Shown in pieces: positions 25,871-35,074 of a stretch of 46,311 nt of DNA (the stretch's first letter is position 1; each line of letters begins with the position of its first letter). The position numbers were made by a program, and so were the translations under genes. A model generated the notes under the pieces. That model searched no databases, was not told the DNA's origin, and worked only from the letters and a program-made list of their open reading frames with translations. The DNA lies in NCBI GenBank assembly GCA_937925845.1, contig CALAML010000184.1, positions 1-46,311 of the forward strand, given 5' to 3'. Origin of the DNA: an uncultured Acidimicrobiales bacterium. GTDB taxonomy: Bacteria > Actinomycetota > Acidimicrobiia > Acidimicrobiales > CALAML01.

Positions 25871-25899
25871 CTCTGAGGTGAATGTGATTCACCTCAGAG
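25871..25899. repeat. REP-like palindrome 7 (29 bp)
   Basis: Arms CTCTGAGGTGAAT and ATTCACCTCAGAG, 13 bp each and perfect, around GTG. The arm bases TGAGG/CCTCA differ from the CGAAGG/CCTTCG and CCAAGG/CCTTGG forms, but both arms changed together. Confidence 0.9.
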
Positions 25900-25985
25900 G
25901 TGGATGGGATTGGGGATTGGTTTGATGGCGGTGGATGCGCTGGGCGCCGCTTTTGCATGCCGTTTAGCTTGGAGCATGGGTTTTG

Positions 25986-26014
25986 CTCGAAGGTGAATGT
26001 GATTCACCTTGGAG
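25986..26014. repeat. REP-like palindrome 8 (29 bp)
   Basis: Arms CTCGAAGGTGAAT and ATTCACCTTGGAG around GTG; one mismatch near the foot, as if the left arm is of the CGAAGG type and the right arm of the CCAAGG type. Centre 115 bp from palindrome 7. Confidence 0.85.
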
Positions 26015-26031
26015 GTGTTTGTCTTGCTTGG

Positions 26032-26093
26032 CTCGGCTCGGCCGTTGGGTTGTGGGGCTGGACTCGGCTCGGCCATTGGATTGTGGGGCTGGG
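26032..26093. repeat. 31-bp tandem duplication at the 3' end of pyrD
   Basis: Two units, 26032-26062 and 26063-26093, differ at only three positions (start CTCGGCTCGGCC...). They lie between palindrome 8 and the pyrD stop codon. Recent duplication or slippage. Confidence 0.85.
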
Positions 26094-26097
26094 CTGG

Positions 26098-27096
26098 TTA
26101 GTTGGGTAGGGCGGTGCCTATTACTTCTTTGATGCTCTTTATCTCTTTCGCTTGGCACCACTCGGCTAGGCCTTGGCTGACTTTGGCGGTTGCTCTTGGG
26201 TTGGCGAAGTTGGCGGTTCCGACTTGGATGGCGCTGGCTCCGGCCATGAGGAACTCGAGGGCGTCGTTGGCGTTGGCGATGCCGCCGACCCCGATGATTG
26301 GCACTCCTGGCATCGCTGAGGCCACGTCGTAAACCGCACGCACCGCTACCGCATGAACCGGATGGCCGCTCACCCCTCCCCCGCCCGCTCCTAATACCGG
26401 CGACCGGGTCTCGGTGTCGATCGACAACCCCATCAACGTGTTGGTGAGCGTCAACGCCTCTGCGCCGGCATCGACCACCGCCTCGGCGATCGGCACGATC
26501 GATGTGACATTCGGGCTTAGCTTGGCCCACCTCGGGCGGTTGGCTCCCGCCGTGGCCGCCAGCACAGCCGCCGCGGAATCGGCGGCGTGGGCAAACATGT
26601 TGGAGCGATCCTCAATGTTGGGACAGCTCACGTTGACCTCGACGGCGACCACTTGCTCGGGAAGACCGGCAACCGCATCGGCGGCGCGCCGGTACTCCTC
26701 CACCGTCCGGCCCCAGATGCTGACCACCACCCGGGCCCCGCTGTCGAGCAGCTCCGGCAGGTCGTGAGCGACCCAACCAGCGACCCCTGGCCCCTGAAGT
26801 CCGACGCTGTTGATCATCCCGCTGGTCAGGGCGTGGACCCGCGGCGCCGGATTGCCGGGCCACGGATCGGCACTCAACGACTTCACGACCACTGCGCCTA
26901 GCGACGACAAATCGACATAGGCACCAAGCTCGGCTCCATGACCACCCGTGCCCGACGCCGTCATCACCGGATTCGCCAACACCACCGAACCCACCGACGT
27001 GCTCATGTCGACTTCCGGCGCAGCTGACCCAACCACACCACGACGACGCCGAAGCCCAGCCAAACTCGATGCACCCAACCGATCGACAAGACTCAT
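26098..27096 (-). CDS. pyrD: Dihydroorotate dehydrogenase, class 1B catalytic subunit type
   Basis: Oxidises dihydroorotate to orotate. From the ATG at 27096 it has 332 aa. Class 1-type features are the catalytic Cys158 in EVNVSCPN, ANPVMTASGTGG (FMN strand), PRVHALTSGMINSVGLQGPG, WAKLSPNVTSIVPIA and AGASAIQVGTANF. This pattern follows class 1B PyrD (as in B. subtilis), which needs a PyrK partner for NAD. PyrK is not present in the window. The last 30 or so codons use rare AGA, ATA, GTA and CTA, unlike the rest. An N-terminal extension of about 30 residues precedes the usual start. Confidence 0.94.
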   Translation of the reverse strand: MSLVDRLGASSLAGLRRRRGVVGSAAPEVDMSTSVGSVVLANPVMTASGTGGHGAELGAYVDLSSLGAVVVKSLSADPWPGNPAPRVHALTSGMINSVGLQGPGVAGWVAHDLPELLDSGARVVVSIWGRTVEEYRRAADAVAGLPEQVVAVEVNVSCPNIEDRSNMFAHAADSAAAVLAATAGANRPRWAKLSPNVTSIVPIAEAVVDAGAEALTLTNTLMGLSIDTETRSPVLGAGGGGVSGHPVHAVAVRAVYDVASAMPGVPIIGVGGIANANDALEFLMAGASAIQVGTANFANPRATAKVSQGLAEWCQAKEIKSIKEVIGTALPN

Positions 27097-27613
27097 CAGA
27101 CCACCACCCCAGCCGGCGTCTTGTGGAACGCAAATCTCGACTGACTTGTGGGTGACTCTTGTCTCCGCTCTTCGGGCCGCACCCCGGGGGCCGTTGACCA
27201 CCTCGACAAGCCTGCAGGGCTTGGGCGAACTGGAGTCATCACCCGACCTGACATTGCCTGGGAAGGCTTCACCATCACCATCTGGCCTCGCCACTCGACA
27301 ATGCCCTCCGTCGCGGCCCGGCCGGCGGTGATGGTTGTGCCCACCCGCACGTCGTTGGCATCGACCCAACACCTTCGAACCACCGTCCGCCGACTACCCC
27401 AACGCTGAGTTCGGCGAACTGGAGTCATCACCCGACCCGACATTGCCTGGAAGGGCTTCACCATCACCATCTCGCCTCGCCACTCGACGATGCCCTTCGT
27501 CGCGGCCCTGCCGGTCGCTATCGCCGTGCCCAGCAGCACCTCGTTGGCATCGACCCAACACCTTCGAACCACCCTTCGACGACTGCCGCGACACGGAGTT
27601 GGGCGAAGTGAGA
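27097..27613. other. carB-pyrD spacer made of decayed carB 3'-end copies
   Basis: A 517-bp gap inside an otherwise tight operon. Most of it consists of two 189-bp tandem units that resemble the carB 3' end. No intact gene is present; a minus-strand frame running through both units is in a different register from carB. Confidence 0.75.
27226..27603 (-). pseudogene. Two decayed tandem copies (189 bp each) of the carB 3' end
   Basis: Unit A is 27415-27603 and unit B is 27226-27414. Their minus-strand translation in one frame gives NEVLLGTAIATGRAATKG..EWRGEMVMVKPFQ and NDVRVGTTITAGRAATEG..EWRGQMVMVKPSQ. Genuine CarB ends [31 protein letters not shown]. Units A and B are exactly 189 bp apart (63 codons). 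CarB to A differs by a one-base indel, which breaks the frame. The unit also covers sequence downstream of the carB stop. The copies look like remnants, not functional domains, although the peptide similarity is well kept. Confidence 0.8.
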
Positions 27614-30600
27614 TCATGACGACGCTAGGTATTCCTGGAGCGGCTTGACTGTCAACTTCTCGCCACGCCATTCGGCGATGCCATCTGCGGCAGCCTTTCC
27701 GGCCGCGATGGTGGTGAGAAGCGGTACGTCGTTGGCACCGGCCGCCCGGCGGATCTCGGCCCCGTCGGCGCGTGAGCCTCGGCCCCGCGGCGTGTTGATC
27801 ACCAGTACGACCTTGCCGGAGTCGATCAGCTCCACCGAATCGGACTGGCCCTGGTAGGACCGATCCTCACCCAACTTCGCCACCTCTTCAACCGTTTCGA
27901 TTCCACCCTGCCTCAAGTGGGCTGCGGTACCGCTCGTAGCGGCAAAGGTGAAGCCCAACTCGTGAAGGGCACGAGCCAACTCGAGGCCTCGATCCTTGGT
28001 CCGATCCGCGAGCGATAACAACACCACACCGCTGTCTGGCAGCGGATCGCCGGCAGCGATCTGGCTCTTGATGAAGGCCAGACCAGCCCTGGATGAGATA
28101 CCCATCACCTCGCCGGTGCTGCGCATCTCGGGCCCGATCAGTGCGTCGGCTTCGGGGAAGCGACGGAACGGCAGCACCGCCTCCTTTACCGAAAAATGCT
28201 GCCCGGTGACCGGCTCAACCAAAAGCCCCTCACTACGGAGCTCGGCCGCGGTAGCTCCCACGCTCATGCGGGCGGCGATCTTGGCCAGCGGCACGCCCGT
28301 GGCCTTGGCCACAAACGGTACGGTCCGTGATGCACGAGGGTTGGCCTCGATCACGTACACCTCGGAGTCCTTCACGGCGAACTGCACGTTGAGTAGCCCA
28401 ACGACCGACAAGCGCTCGGCCAAGGCTCGAGCCTGCTTCTCAATCTCAGCGACGATCTCGGCCGACAACGAGTGCGGCGGAATGGTGCAGGCACTGTCGC
28501 CCGAGTGCACGCCGGCCTCCTCGATGTGTTCCATCACCGCGCCGATCACTACTTCGCCGGTGCGGTCCCGCAACGAGTCGACATCGACCTCGGTGGCGTC
28601 TTCGAGAAAGCGATCGATCAGCACCGGACGCTCCGCAGAGAGCCCACCCTCCGAACCAAGACTGCCGAGTCGACCCAGGGCCTCCATGGCCCGACGCATG
28701 CCGTCATCGTCATAGACGATTTCCATGGCCCGACCACCAAGCACATAGGACGGCCGAATCAGGACCGGATAGCTGACCTCAGCGGCCACCGCCAGGGCTT
28801 CATCAACACCGACCACGGTGCCTCCGGCCGGTTGACGAATCCCGAGATCGCGACACAGATCGTTCCACGACGCCCGATCCTCGGCGAGGTCGATCGAGGA
28901 TGGCGGCGTTCCCAGCACTAACGCCGGGTCGAGTTGGTCGGCCAACTTCAACGGGGTCTGACCACCGAGGCTGACGATGACGCCCAACAACTCGCCGCGG
29001 GCACGCTCGGCATCAATGATGTTCGACACGTCTTCGAAGGTGAGCGGTTCGAAGTACAAACGATCGGACGTGTCGTAGTCGGTCGACACCGTCTCCGGAT
29101 TGCAGTTGATCATGATCGTTTCGATATCGGCATCAGCCAGGGCAAACGAGGCGTGAACACAGCAATAGTCGAACTCGATTCCCTGGCCGATCCGGTTCGG
29201 ACCGCTACCAAGAATGATCACCTTCCGGCGATCGCTCACCTCCGCCTCGTCCTCATCCTCATAAGTTGAGTAGTGATAGGGAGTCGATGCCTCGAACTCC
29301 GCAGCACAGGTGTCGACGGTCTTAAACGTGGGAATGACGCCGGCAGCGATACGAGCGGTACGGACCACCCGCTCTGCGACTCCCCAAAGATAGGCCAACT
29401 GGGCGTCGGAGAAACCAAGACGTTTGGCCCGCCGCCACTCCGCTTTCGAGATGGTGTCGGGGTTCAGCGTCTCGAGATGGGCACGCTCCTCGGTGATCAT
29501 CAGGATCTGATCGATAAACCAGGGGTCGACCTCGGTCACCTCGAACATCTCGGCCGGCGACACGCCCCGGCGCAAACCAGCCTCCAGCTGGAAGATCCGC
29601 TCAGGGGTGGCGATGGCGGCGGCCGCCAACAACTCATCGAGGGGCATCTCGTCGTAGCGGGCCTCGCCCGGATCGGCGTTGAGCCCGAAGCGCCCCTGCT
29701 CCAGCGAACGCAGGCCCTTCTGCAACGACTCCGGAAAAACTCGACCGATCGACATCGCTTCGCCGACAGACTGCATCTGGGTGCCGAGCTTGCCCGGGGT
29801 GCCCGGGAACTTCTCAAAGGCCCACCGAGGCAGCTTGGTCACCACGTAGTCGATGCTCGGCTCGAAGCACGCCGGCGTCTTTTCGGTGATGTCGTTGTCG
29901 ATCTCGTCGAGGGTGTATCCGACCGCCAACTGGGCCGCGATCTTGGCGATCGGGAAACCGGTTGCCTTCGACGCCAGGGCGGAGGACCGACTGACCCGCG
30001 GGTTCATTTCGATGACAACCATGGCCCCATCCGCCGGGTTTACGGCAAACTGCACGTTTGAGCCACCCGTCTCCACCCCAACCCGGCGCATGCAGGCGAA
30101 GGCGGCATCGCGCATCACCTGATACTCGCTGTCGGAAAGCGTTTGCGCTGGAGCAACCGTGATCGAGTCGCCGGTATGGACACCCATCGGGTCAAGGTTC
30201 TCGATCGAACAAACGACCACGCAGTTGTCGTCGCGGTCGCGCATCACCTCAAGCTCGTACTCCTTCCAGCCCTTGATCGACTTCTCGATCAGGATCTCTG
30301 AGATCGGGCTTGCGTCGAGACCGTTGCGAGCCACCTTGTCGAACTCTTCCGGCGTGGACGCAATACCGGTGCCGCGGCCACCAAGGATGTACGCCGGACG
30401 AATCACCACCGGCAGTCCGAGCCCGGCGATGACCTTATGGGCCTCATCGATATTGCGGGCCACTCCGGAAGCCGGAGCGTCGAGACCGATCTCGGCCATC
30501 GCCACTTTGAACTGCTCACGGTCCTCGGCGGTGGCGATCGATTCCGGCTTGGCACCGATCACCTCCACCCCGTAGCGCTCCGGCACGCCGCGCTCGACCA

Positions 30601-30904
30601 GCTCCATCGCCAGGTTCAGCGCGGTCTGGCCGCCAAGGGTCGGCAACAAGGCGTCGGGCCGCTCCTTTTCGATGATCCGGGTGAGGATGTCGACATCGAG
30701 CGGCTCGATGTAGGTGGCGTCGGCCATCGACGGATCGGTCATGATGGTGGCCGGGTTCGAGTTGGCCAGGATGACCCGGTATCCCTCGGCGCGCAGCACC
30801 CGACAGGCCTGGGTTCCCGAATAGTCGAACTCGCACGCCTGGCCGATGACAATCGGCCCGGACCCAATGATGAGAATCGATTCGATGTCGGTCCGCCGAC
30901 CCAT
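27614..30904 (-). CDS. carB: Carbamoyl-phosphate synthase large chain
   Basis: Makes carbamoyl phosphate for pyrimidines and arginine. The 1096-aa protein has two ATP-grasp synthetase halves and a C-terminal MGS-like domain. The N half starts [20 protein letters not shown]; the second half shows [20 protein letters not shown]. The regulatory end domain (about 940-1096) is where UMP or ornithine act in relatives. The start codon overlaps the carA stop by one base (TAATG). After the stop come two decayed copies of its own last 40 codons. Confidence 0.98.
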   Translation of the reverse strand: MGRRTDIESILIIGSGPIVIGQACEFDYSGTQACRVLRAEGYRVILANSNPATIMTDPSMADATYIEPLDVDILTRIIEKERPDALLPTLGGQTALNLAMELVERGVPERYGVEVIGAKPESIATAEDREQFKVAMAEIGLDAPASGVARNIDEAHKVIAGLGLPVVIRPAYILGGRGTGIASTPEEFDKVARNGLDASPISEILIEKSIKGWKEYELEVMRDRDDNCVVVCSIENLDPMGVHTGDSITVAPAQTLSDSEYQVMRDAAFACMRRVGVETGGSNVQFAVNPADGAMVVIEMNPRVSRSSALASKATGFPIAKIAAQLAVGYTLDEIDNDITEKTPACFEPSIDYVVTKLPRWAFEKFPGTPGKLGTQMQSVGEAMSIGRVFPESLQKGLRSLEQGRFGLNADPGEARYDEMPLDELLAAAAIATPERIFQLEAGLRRGVSPAEMFEVTEVDPWFIDQILMITEERAHLETLNPDTISKAEWRRAKRLGFSDAQLAYLWGVAERVVRTARIAAGVIPTFKTVDTCAAEFEASTPYHYSTYEDEDEAEVSDRRKVIILGSGPNRIGQGIEFDYCCVHASFALADADIETIMINCNPETVSTDYDTSDRLYFEPLTFEDVSNIIDAERARGELLGVIVSLGGQTPLKLADQLDPALVLGTPPSSIDLAEDRASWNDLCRDLGIRQPAGGTVVGVDEALAVAAEVSYPVLIRPSYVLGGRAMEIVYDDDGMRRAMEALGRLGSLGSEGGLSAERPVLIDRFLEDATEVDVDSLRDRTGEVVIGAVMEHIEEAGVHSGDSACTIPPHSLSAEIVAEIEKQARALAERLSVVGLLNVQFAVKDSEVYVIEANPRASRTVPFVAKATGVPLAKIAARMSVGATAAELRSEGLLVEPVTGQHFSVKEAVLPFRRFPEADALIGPEMRSTGEVMGISSRAGLAFIKSQIAAGDPLPDSGVVLLSLADRTKDRGLELARALHELGFTFAATSGTAAHLRQGGIETVEEVAKLGEDRSYQGQSDSVELIDSGKVVLVINTPRGRGSRADGAEIRRAAGANDVPLLTTIAAGKAAADGIAEWRGEKLTVKPLQEYLASS

Positions 30905-32091
30905 TAGTTGCCTCCGCCAGTGCTAGCTGTGCCCGCCAGCCCCGATGCCGCGGTGGCACCCTGGTGCTCGTTCATCAGCTCTTCAAACATGGTGAACAGA
31001 TACCTGCTGTCGTGGGGGCCGGGTCCGGCCTCGGGGTGATACTGCACGCTGAAGGCGGGAACCTTGAGCGACCGCAGCCCCTCGATGGTTCCGTCGTTCA
31101 GGTTTCGATGGGTGACCTCGGTATCGGGCACCGACCCGTCGACCACTGCGTAGTTGTGGTTCTGGCTGGTGATCTCGACCCGGCCGCTGATCGTGTCGAG
31201 CCCGGCCGGCTGCTCGCCATCAAAGCGAACAGGGTGGTTTCCGCCATGGTGGCCGAACGGCAGCTTGAACGTTTCGCCGCCGAGTGCGCCCGCCAGTAGC
31301 TGGTGCCCCAGACAAATGCCGAAGATCGGTACCTGGCCGAGCAACTCGCCAATCGCCTCTCGCGCATAGCCGACCGGTTCGGGGTCGCCGGGGCCGTTGG
31401 AAAGGAACACTCCATCTGGCTTGCGGGCCATCACGTCGGCGGCCGATGTGGAGGCCGGGACCACCTCGACACTGGCGATCTTCGACAGGTGGGTCAGGAT
31501 CGTCGACTTGATGCCGAAGTCATAGGCGACCACCGACAGCTCAGCCCCCGCTTCGCCAGCGACGACATAGGGCTCCCGGCAGGTGACCTCGGCGACGGTG
31601 TCCTTGCCGTCGGTGCCGCCATCGGCCAACGCCGCAGCCTGAAGCTCAGAAACCGTTGCGGTGCCGAAGGCACCGGGCATGGCGCCCTCGTCGCGGATAT
31701 GGCGGGTGAGGCGGCGGGTGTCGATCCCAGCGATTCCCGCAACTCCATGGCGTCGGAGGAAGCCGTCCAGGTCGCCGTCGGCCCGCCAGTTGCTGTGTCG
31801 TCGAGCGAGATCACGAATGATCACACCCCGACAGAACGGTCGCGCCGACTCGTTGTCGGCTTCGCTGACCCCGTAGTTGCCGATGTGAGGATAGGTGAAG
31901 GTGATGATCTGTCCGGCGTAGGAGGGATCGGTGATGATCTCCTGATAGCCGGTGAGCGCGGTGTTGAACACCACCTCTCCAGCGGAGATACCACCGGACA
32001 ACTCAGCGCCGATCAGTTCGCCTTCAAACACTGCGCCATCGGCCAGCACCAGAGCGCCTTCAGCGATCGAACGGTTGGTGGCGGTTGTCAT
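30904..32091 (-). CDS. carA: Carbamoyl-phosphate synthase small chain
   Basis: Glutaminase that supplies ammonia to CarB. The ATG at [14 protein letters not shown] overlaps the pyrC stop in ATGA and gives 395 aa. The N-terminal domain has [21 protein letters not shown]; the class I glutaminase domain has the nucleophile Cys260 in [12 protein letters not shown], and His352/Glu354 in [12 protein letters not shown] Ala/Gly/Thr-rich tail of about 20 residues follows. An open frame extends about 160 codons upstream on the same strand but overlaps pyrC in another register and is a shadow. Confidence 0.97.
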   Translation of the reverse strand: MTTATNRSIAEGALVLADGAVFEGELIGAELSGGISAGEVVFNTALTGYQEIITDPSYAGQIITFTYPHIGNYGVSEADNESARPFCRGVIIRDLARRHSNWRADGDLDGFLRRHGVAGIAGIDTRRLTRHIRDEGAMPGAFGTATVSELQAAALADGGTDGKDTVAEVTCREPYVVAGEAGAELSVVAYDFGIKSTILTHLSKIASVEVVPASTSAADVMARKPDGVFLSNGPGDPEPVGYAREAIGELLGQVPIFGICLGHQLLAGALGGETFKLPFGHHGGNHPVRFDGEQPAGLDTISGRVEITSQNHNYAVVDGSVPDTEVTHRNLNDGTIEGLRSLKVPAFSVQYHPEAGPGPHDSRYLFTMFEELMNEHQGATAASGLAGTASTGGGN

Positions 32092-33365
32092 CGTTGAGCT
32101 TCTCCATCGGTCACGACCAGTTCGCCGGAGGCAACGGTGTGGCGGACCCGACCGTTTACGGTGCGGCCCGCGTAGGGGGTGTTGCGGGCAATGCTGGCCA
32201 ACTTGGCCGGATCGACGGTCCACGATTCGGACGGATCGAAGACACATACGTTGGCCGGGCGACCAACGGCGATGGCGCCGTGGCTGTCGCTCAGCCCGAT
32301 GATGGCGGCCGGGCGCCAGGACAGCAGCCCCAGCACGGTTTCGATCGGCAACTCGAGCTCGGTCAACGCCAGCGCCAGCGCCGTCTCCAGGCCGAGCATT
32401 CCGCACGGGGCCTGGTCGAAGGGCATGTCCTTGGCTTCGGGGGTATGGGGCGCGTGATCGGTGGCGATGGCGTCGATGGTGCCGTCGGCCAGACCGGCTT
32501 TGATGGCGGCGACGTCGGCCGCGGTCCGCAGCGGCGGGTTCACCTTGAACATCGGGTTGTAGTCGGCACAGCACTCATCGGTGAGGGTGAAGTGATGGGT
32601 GGCGGCCTCAGCCGTCACCCTGATGCCGGCGGCCTTGGCGGCGCGCACCAGCTCGACCGAACCGGCGGTGGAGCAGTGCTGGAAGTGCACCTTGGCACCG
32701 GTGAGGCGGGCCAGCGCCACGTCGCGGCTGATCATCAACTCTTCGGCCTCAGCCGGAATCCCCGGCACACCGAGGCGGGACGACACCGCACCTTCGTTCA
32801 TATGACCACCCTCGCTGAGGGCGTCGACTTCACAGTGCTGGGAAAGGGTGGCATCAAAGGCGGTGCCGTACTCGAGAGCCCGACGCATCATTCGAGCGTC
32901 CTGAACCCCGTCGCCATCGTCGGTGAACACCTTTACGCCCAACTCGGCCAGCTCCGCCATCGGGGTGAGCTGCTCGCCGGTGCGACCAACCGTAACCGCA
33001 GCCGCAACCTCAACATCACATAATGACTGGCGACCCAACTCCTGGACCTCGCGCACGACCGCGGCCGAGTCGATGGCCGGCGTGGTGTTGGGCATGGCCA
33101 ACAGCGCGGTGTAGCCGCCGAGCACCGCGGCCCGTGAGCCCGTCTCGATCGTCTCCGCCTCTTCCTTGCCGGGCTGGCGGAGGTGGGTATGCATGTCGAC
33201 CAGACCAGGGGAAACAACGCAACCGGCGGCATCGACCTCACGCGCCGCGCCGTCGATACTCTCCTCAAGAGCAACGATCTGGCCATCGTTGATGCCAACG
33301 TCGACTCGCCGCTCGCCGCTGGCGTCAATGACCCGACCGCCTCGAATCGCTAACTGGATCGTCAT
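32088..33365 (-). CDS. pyrC: Dihydroorotase
   Basis: Closes carbamoyl aspartate to dihydroorotate. A type I dihydroorotase of 425 aa with the metal HxH in DMHTHLRQPGKEEAET, the substrate loop, NPPLRTAADVAAI and the catalytic Asp in ATDHAPHTPEAKDMPF. It overlaps pyrB by 4 bp (ATGA) and carA by 4 bp (ATGA), so the operon is translationally coupled here. Confidence 0.97.
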   Translation of the reverse strand: MTIQLAIRGGRVIDASGERRVDVGINDGQIVALEESIDGAAREVDAAGCVVSPGLVDMHTHLRQPGKEEAETIETGSRAAVLGGYTALLAMPNTTPAIDSAAVVREVQELGRQSLCDVEVAAAVTVGRTGEQLTPMAELAELGVKVFTDDGDGVQDARMMRRALEYGTAFDATLSQHCEVDALSEGGHMNEGAVSSRLGVPGIPAEAEELMISRDVALARLTGAKVHFQHCSTAGSVELVRAAKAAGIRVTAEAATHHFTLTDECCADYNPMFKVNPPLRTAADVAAIKAGLADGTIDAIATDHAPHTPEAKDMPFDQAPCGMLGLETALALALTELELPIETVLGLLSWRPAAIIGLSDSHGAIAVGRPANVCVFDPSESWTVDPAKLASIARNTPYAGRTVNGRVRHTVASGELVVTDGEAQR

Positions 33366-34489
33366 GAAACGCTCGTTCCTTCGCTGGATGTCACTGCGGT
33401 GGCCTCGCTGAGACCACCATCTAATGCAATCTGGGCACCGCGGCCCGTCGCTGCGGACTCTTGCGACGGCGGCACCTGCTGACCCGCCGAGGCCGGCGGC
33501 GGCGTGGTGCCGGCACCCACACTGTTGTCACCCACGCTGGTGTCACCCTCGCTGTTGGCCCCACCGGAGCTGGACAGGTCCACCCCGGAGCCGATCAACA
33601 GGTACAGCACCGCCATCCGAACCGAAACACCGTTGGTGACCTGGTTGGTCACCACCGTGTTGGGCAGATCGGCGGCCTCGGAAGTGATCTCCACACCGCG
33701 GATCATCGGACCCGGGTGCATGATCGGCGCATGGCTCGGAAGCCGCTGGGCCCGCTCCAGGTTCAGGCCGTACCCGGCGCTGTACTCCCGAAGCGATGGC
33801 AGCACCGCATCGGTTATGCGCTCCTGTTGCACCCGCAGGACATAGATGGCGTCGACCTTCGGGATCACCTCGTCGAGATCGTGGGAAACGTGCACCGGCC
33901 ACCCTGCCAATGAAGGAGGCAAAAGGGTGGGCGGCGCCACCAGAGTGATCTCGGCTCCGAGCAGCGCAAATGCGGTGACGTCGGAACGAGCGACGCGCGA
34001 GTGCTTGATATCGCCGACGATGGCGATGTGGCGGCCACGGATCTCGCCCAGTGTCTGACGCAGCGTGTAGGCATCGAGCAGGGCCTGGGTCGGATGCTCA
34101 TGCCAACCGTCGCCCGCGTTGATGATGTGAGCGTCGGTCCACTGGGTGACCTGGTGAGGAACTCCGGCTGAGCGATGGCGGATCACAAAAGCATTCGCCC
34201 CCATCGCGCTCACCGTTTCGACGGTGTCGCGAATCGACTCGCCCTTTTGTACCGACGATGTGGACACCGACACGTTCATTGTGTCGGCCGACAAACGTTT
34301 GGCCGCGGTCTCGAACGAAAGCCGGGTTCGCGTCGAATCCTCGTAGAAGAGGGTGGCGACGGTCTTGCCTCGCAAGGCGGGAACCTTGGGAATCGGGCGG
34401 CGACCGATCTCGGCGAACCGGTCGGTCAGATCCAACAACTCCTTGAGCCCCTCGGCTCCAAGGTCAGCGATCGAAAGCAGGTGTTTCAC
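33362..34489 (-). CDS. pyrB: Aspartate carbamoyltransferase catalytic chain
   Basis: First committed step of pyrimidine synthesis. Family motifs are STRTRLSFETAAKRL (carbamoyl phosphate), HPTQALLDAYTLRQ and YVLRVQQER. The last 70 or so residues are a Ser/Gly/Thr/Ala-rich tail (for example GANSEGDTSVGDNSVG) that is not part of the fold and is unusual in length. The GTG start overlaps the pyrR stop (GTGA). Confidence 0.96.
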   Translation of the reverse strand: MKHLLSIADLGAEGLKELLDLTDRFAEIGRRPIPKVPALRGKTVATLFYEDSTRTRLSFETAAKRLSADTMNVSVSTSSVQKGESIRDTVETVSAMGANAFVIRHRSAGVPHQVTQWTDAHIINAGDGWHEHPTQALLDAYTLRQTLGEIRGRHIAIVGDIKHSRVARSDVTAFALLGAEITLVAPPTLLPPSLAGWPVHVSHDLDEVIPKVDAIYVLRVQQERITDAVLPSLREYSAGYGLNLERAQRLPSHAPIMHPGPMIRGVEITSEAADLPNTVVTNQVTNGVSVRMAVLYLLIGSGVDLSSSGGANSEGDTSVGDNSVGAGTTPPPASAGQQVPPSQESAATGRGAQIALDGGLSEATAVTSSEGTSVS

Positions 34490-35052
34490 TTGTACATCTC
34501 TCCGAGCTGGACGCCATCGACGGACACATCAACGATCTCGTCACGCCGGGTCGGCAGGTTCTTACCTACGTAGTCCGGTCGTATCGGCAGCTCTCGATGG
34601 CCTCGATCGACCATCACCGCCAGTTGAACAGCCCGAGGGCGACCGAAGTCGTTCAGAGCATCGAGCGCCGCCCGAATGGTTCGTCCGGTAAACAAGACAT
34701 CGTCGACCAGCACGATCACCCGACCGTCGATGCCAAAGGGCACCCGGGTTTCGGCCTCGGGGAGCACCGGTCGAAGCCCGATGTCGTCGCGGTGCAGGGC
34801 CACGTCGAGTACGCCGACATCAATATCGACACCCTCGATATCGAGCAGCGCCTCCCGTATGGCGTCGGCGAGAGCGACACCGCCGGTTTGCAACCCGATC
34901 AGGGCCACGTTGGTCAGACCTTGGTTGGCTTCCACGATCTCGTGGGCCATCCGTTTGACCGCCCGGGCCATAGCGTCGGCGTCCAATACCTCGGTCCGGG
35001 CGACAAAAACGCCCCCGTACGGGGGCGTTGTTCGGCGTTCTCTTTCGGCCAT
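34486..35052 (-). CDS. pyrR: Bifunctional pyrimidine regulator PyrR / uracil phosphoribosyltransferase
   Basis: Binds pyr mRNA in response to UMP/UTP and represses the operon; also has some uracil phosphoribosyltransferase activity. The 188-aa protein has the PRPP motif VIVLVDDVLFTGRTIRAAL, the RNA-binding face, the LPIRPDYVGKNLPT segment and the final VDGVQLGEMY. The start chosen is the ATG at MAERERRT, since GAAAGAG lies 7 nt upstream; an in-frame GTG six bases further upstream is also open. It leads the pyr operon and has a near-consensus PyrR-binding hairpin in its own leader. Confidence 0.96.
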   Translation of the reverse strand: MAERERRTTPPYGGVFVARTEVLDADAMARAVKRMAHEIVEANQGLTNVALIGLQTGGVALADAIREALLDIEGVDIDVGVLDVALHRDDIGLRPVLPEAETRVPFGIDGRVIVLVDDVLFTGRTIRAALDALNDFGRPRAVQLAVMVDRGHRELPIRPDYVGKNLPTRRDEIVDVSVDGVQLGEMYK

Positions 35053-35074
35053 CAGCACACTCTTTCGTCCGTTT

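Larger units (their letters stand above)
25454..26097. other. RAYT-pyrD convergent spacer, noncoding
   Basis: A 644-bp stretch with no credible gene. It holds hairpins such as GGCGC-TTTAT-GCGCC near 25727, two REP-like palindromes and a 31-bp tandem repeat. Open frames on either strand have no family match and contain the palindromes. The first half may be decayed sequence of the accessory block. Confidence 0.6.

Noticed and set aside
25587..25958. Minus-strand frame downstream of the RAYT
   Set aside because: The frame includes palindrome 7 and has no family match, ribosome site or conserved start.
17262..26014. Palindromes as operators of a transcription factor
   Set aside because: Sites lie both before and after genes, in convergent spacers, with varying arms and no regulator gene nearby. 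I kept this as a lesser alternative; a DNA-binding test would decide it.
24732..26014. RAYT plus palindromes as an intact IS200/IS605 element
   Set aside because: The palindromes before and after the gene differ from each other, no target-site or TnpB is found and the transposase matches the RAYT subgroup rather than IS200 TnpA.
17182..26097. CRISPR array from repeated palindromes
   Set aside because: Repeats are hairpins at irregular distances over 9 kb, spacers are genes or unrelated sequence, and no cas gene is present.
27096..27671. A small gene of 191 codons running through the carB copies
   Set aside because: It runs through two decayed copies of the carB end in a different register, overlaps carB itself at the 3' end, and has no ribosome site or independent match.
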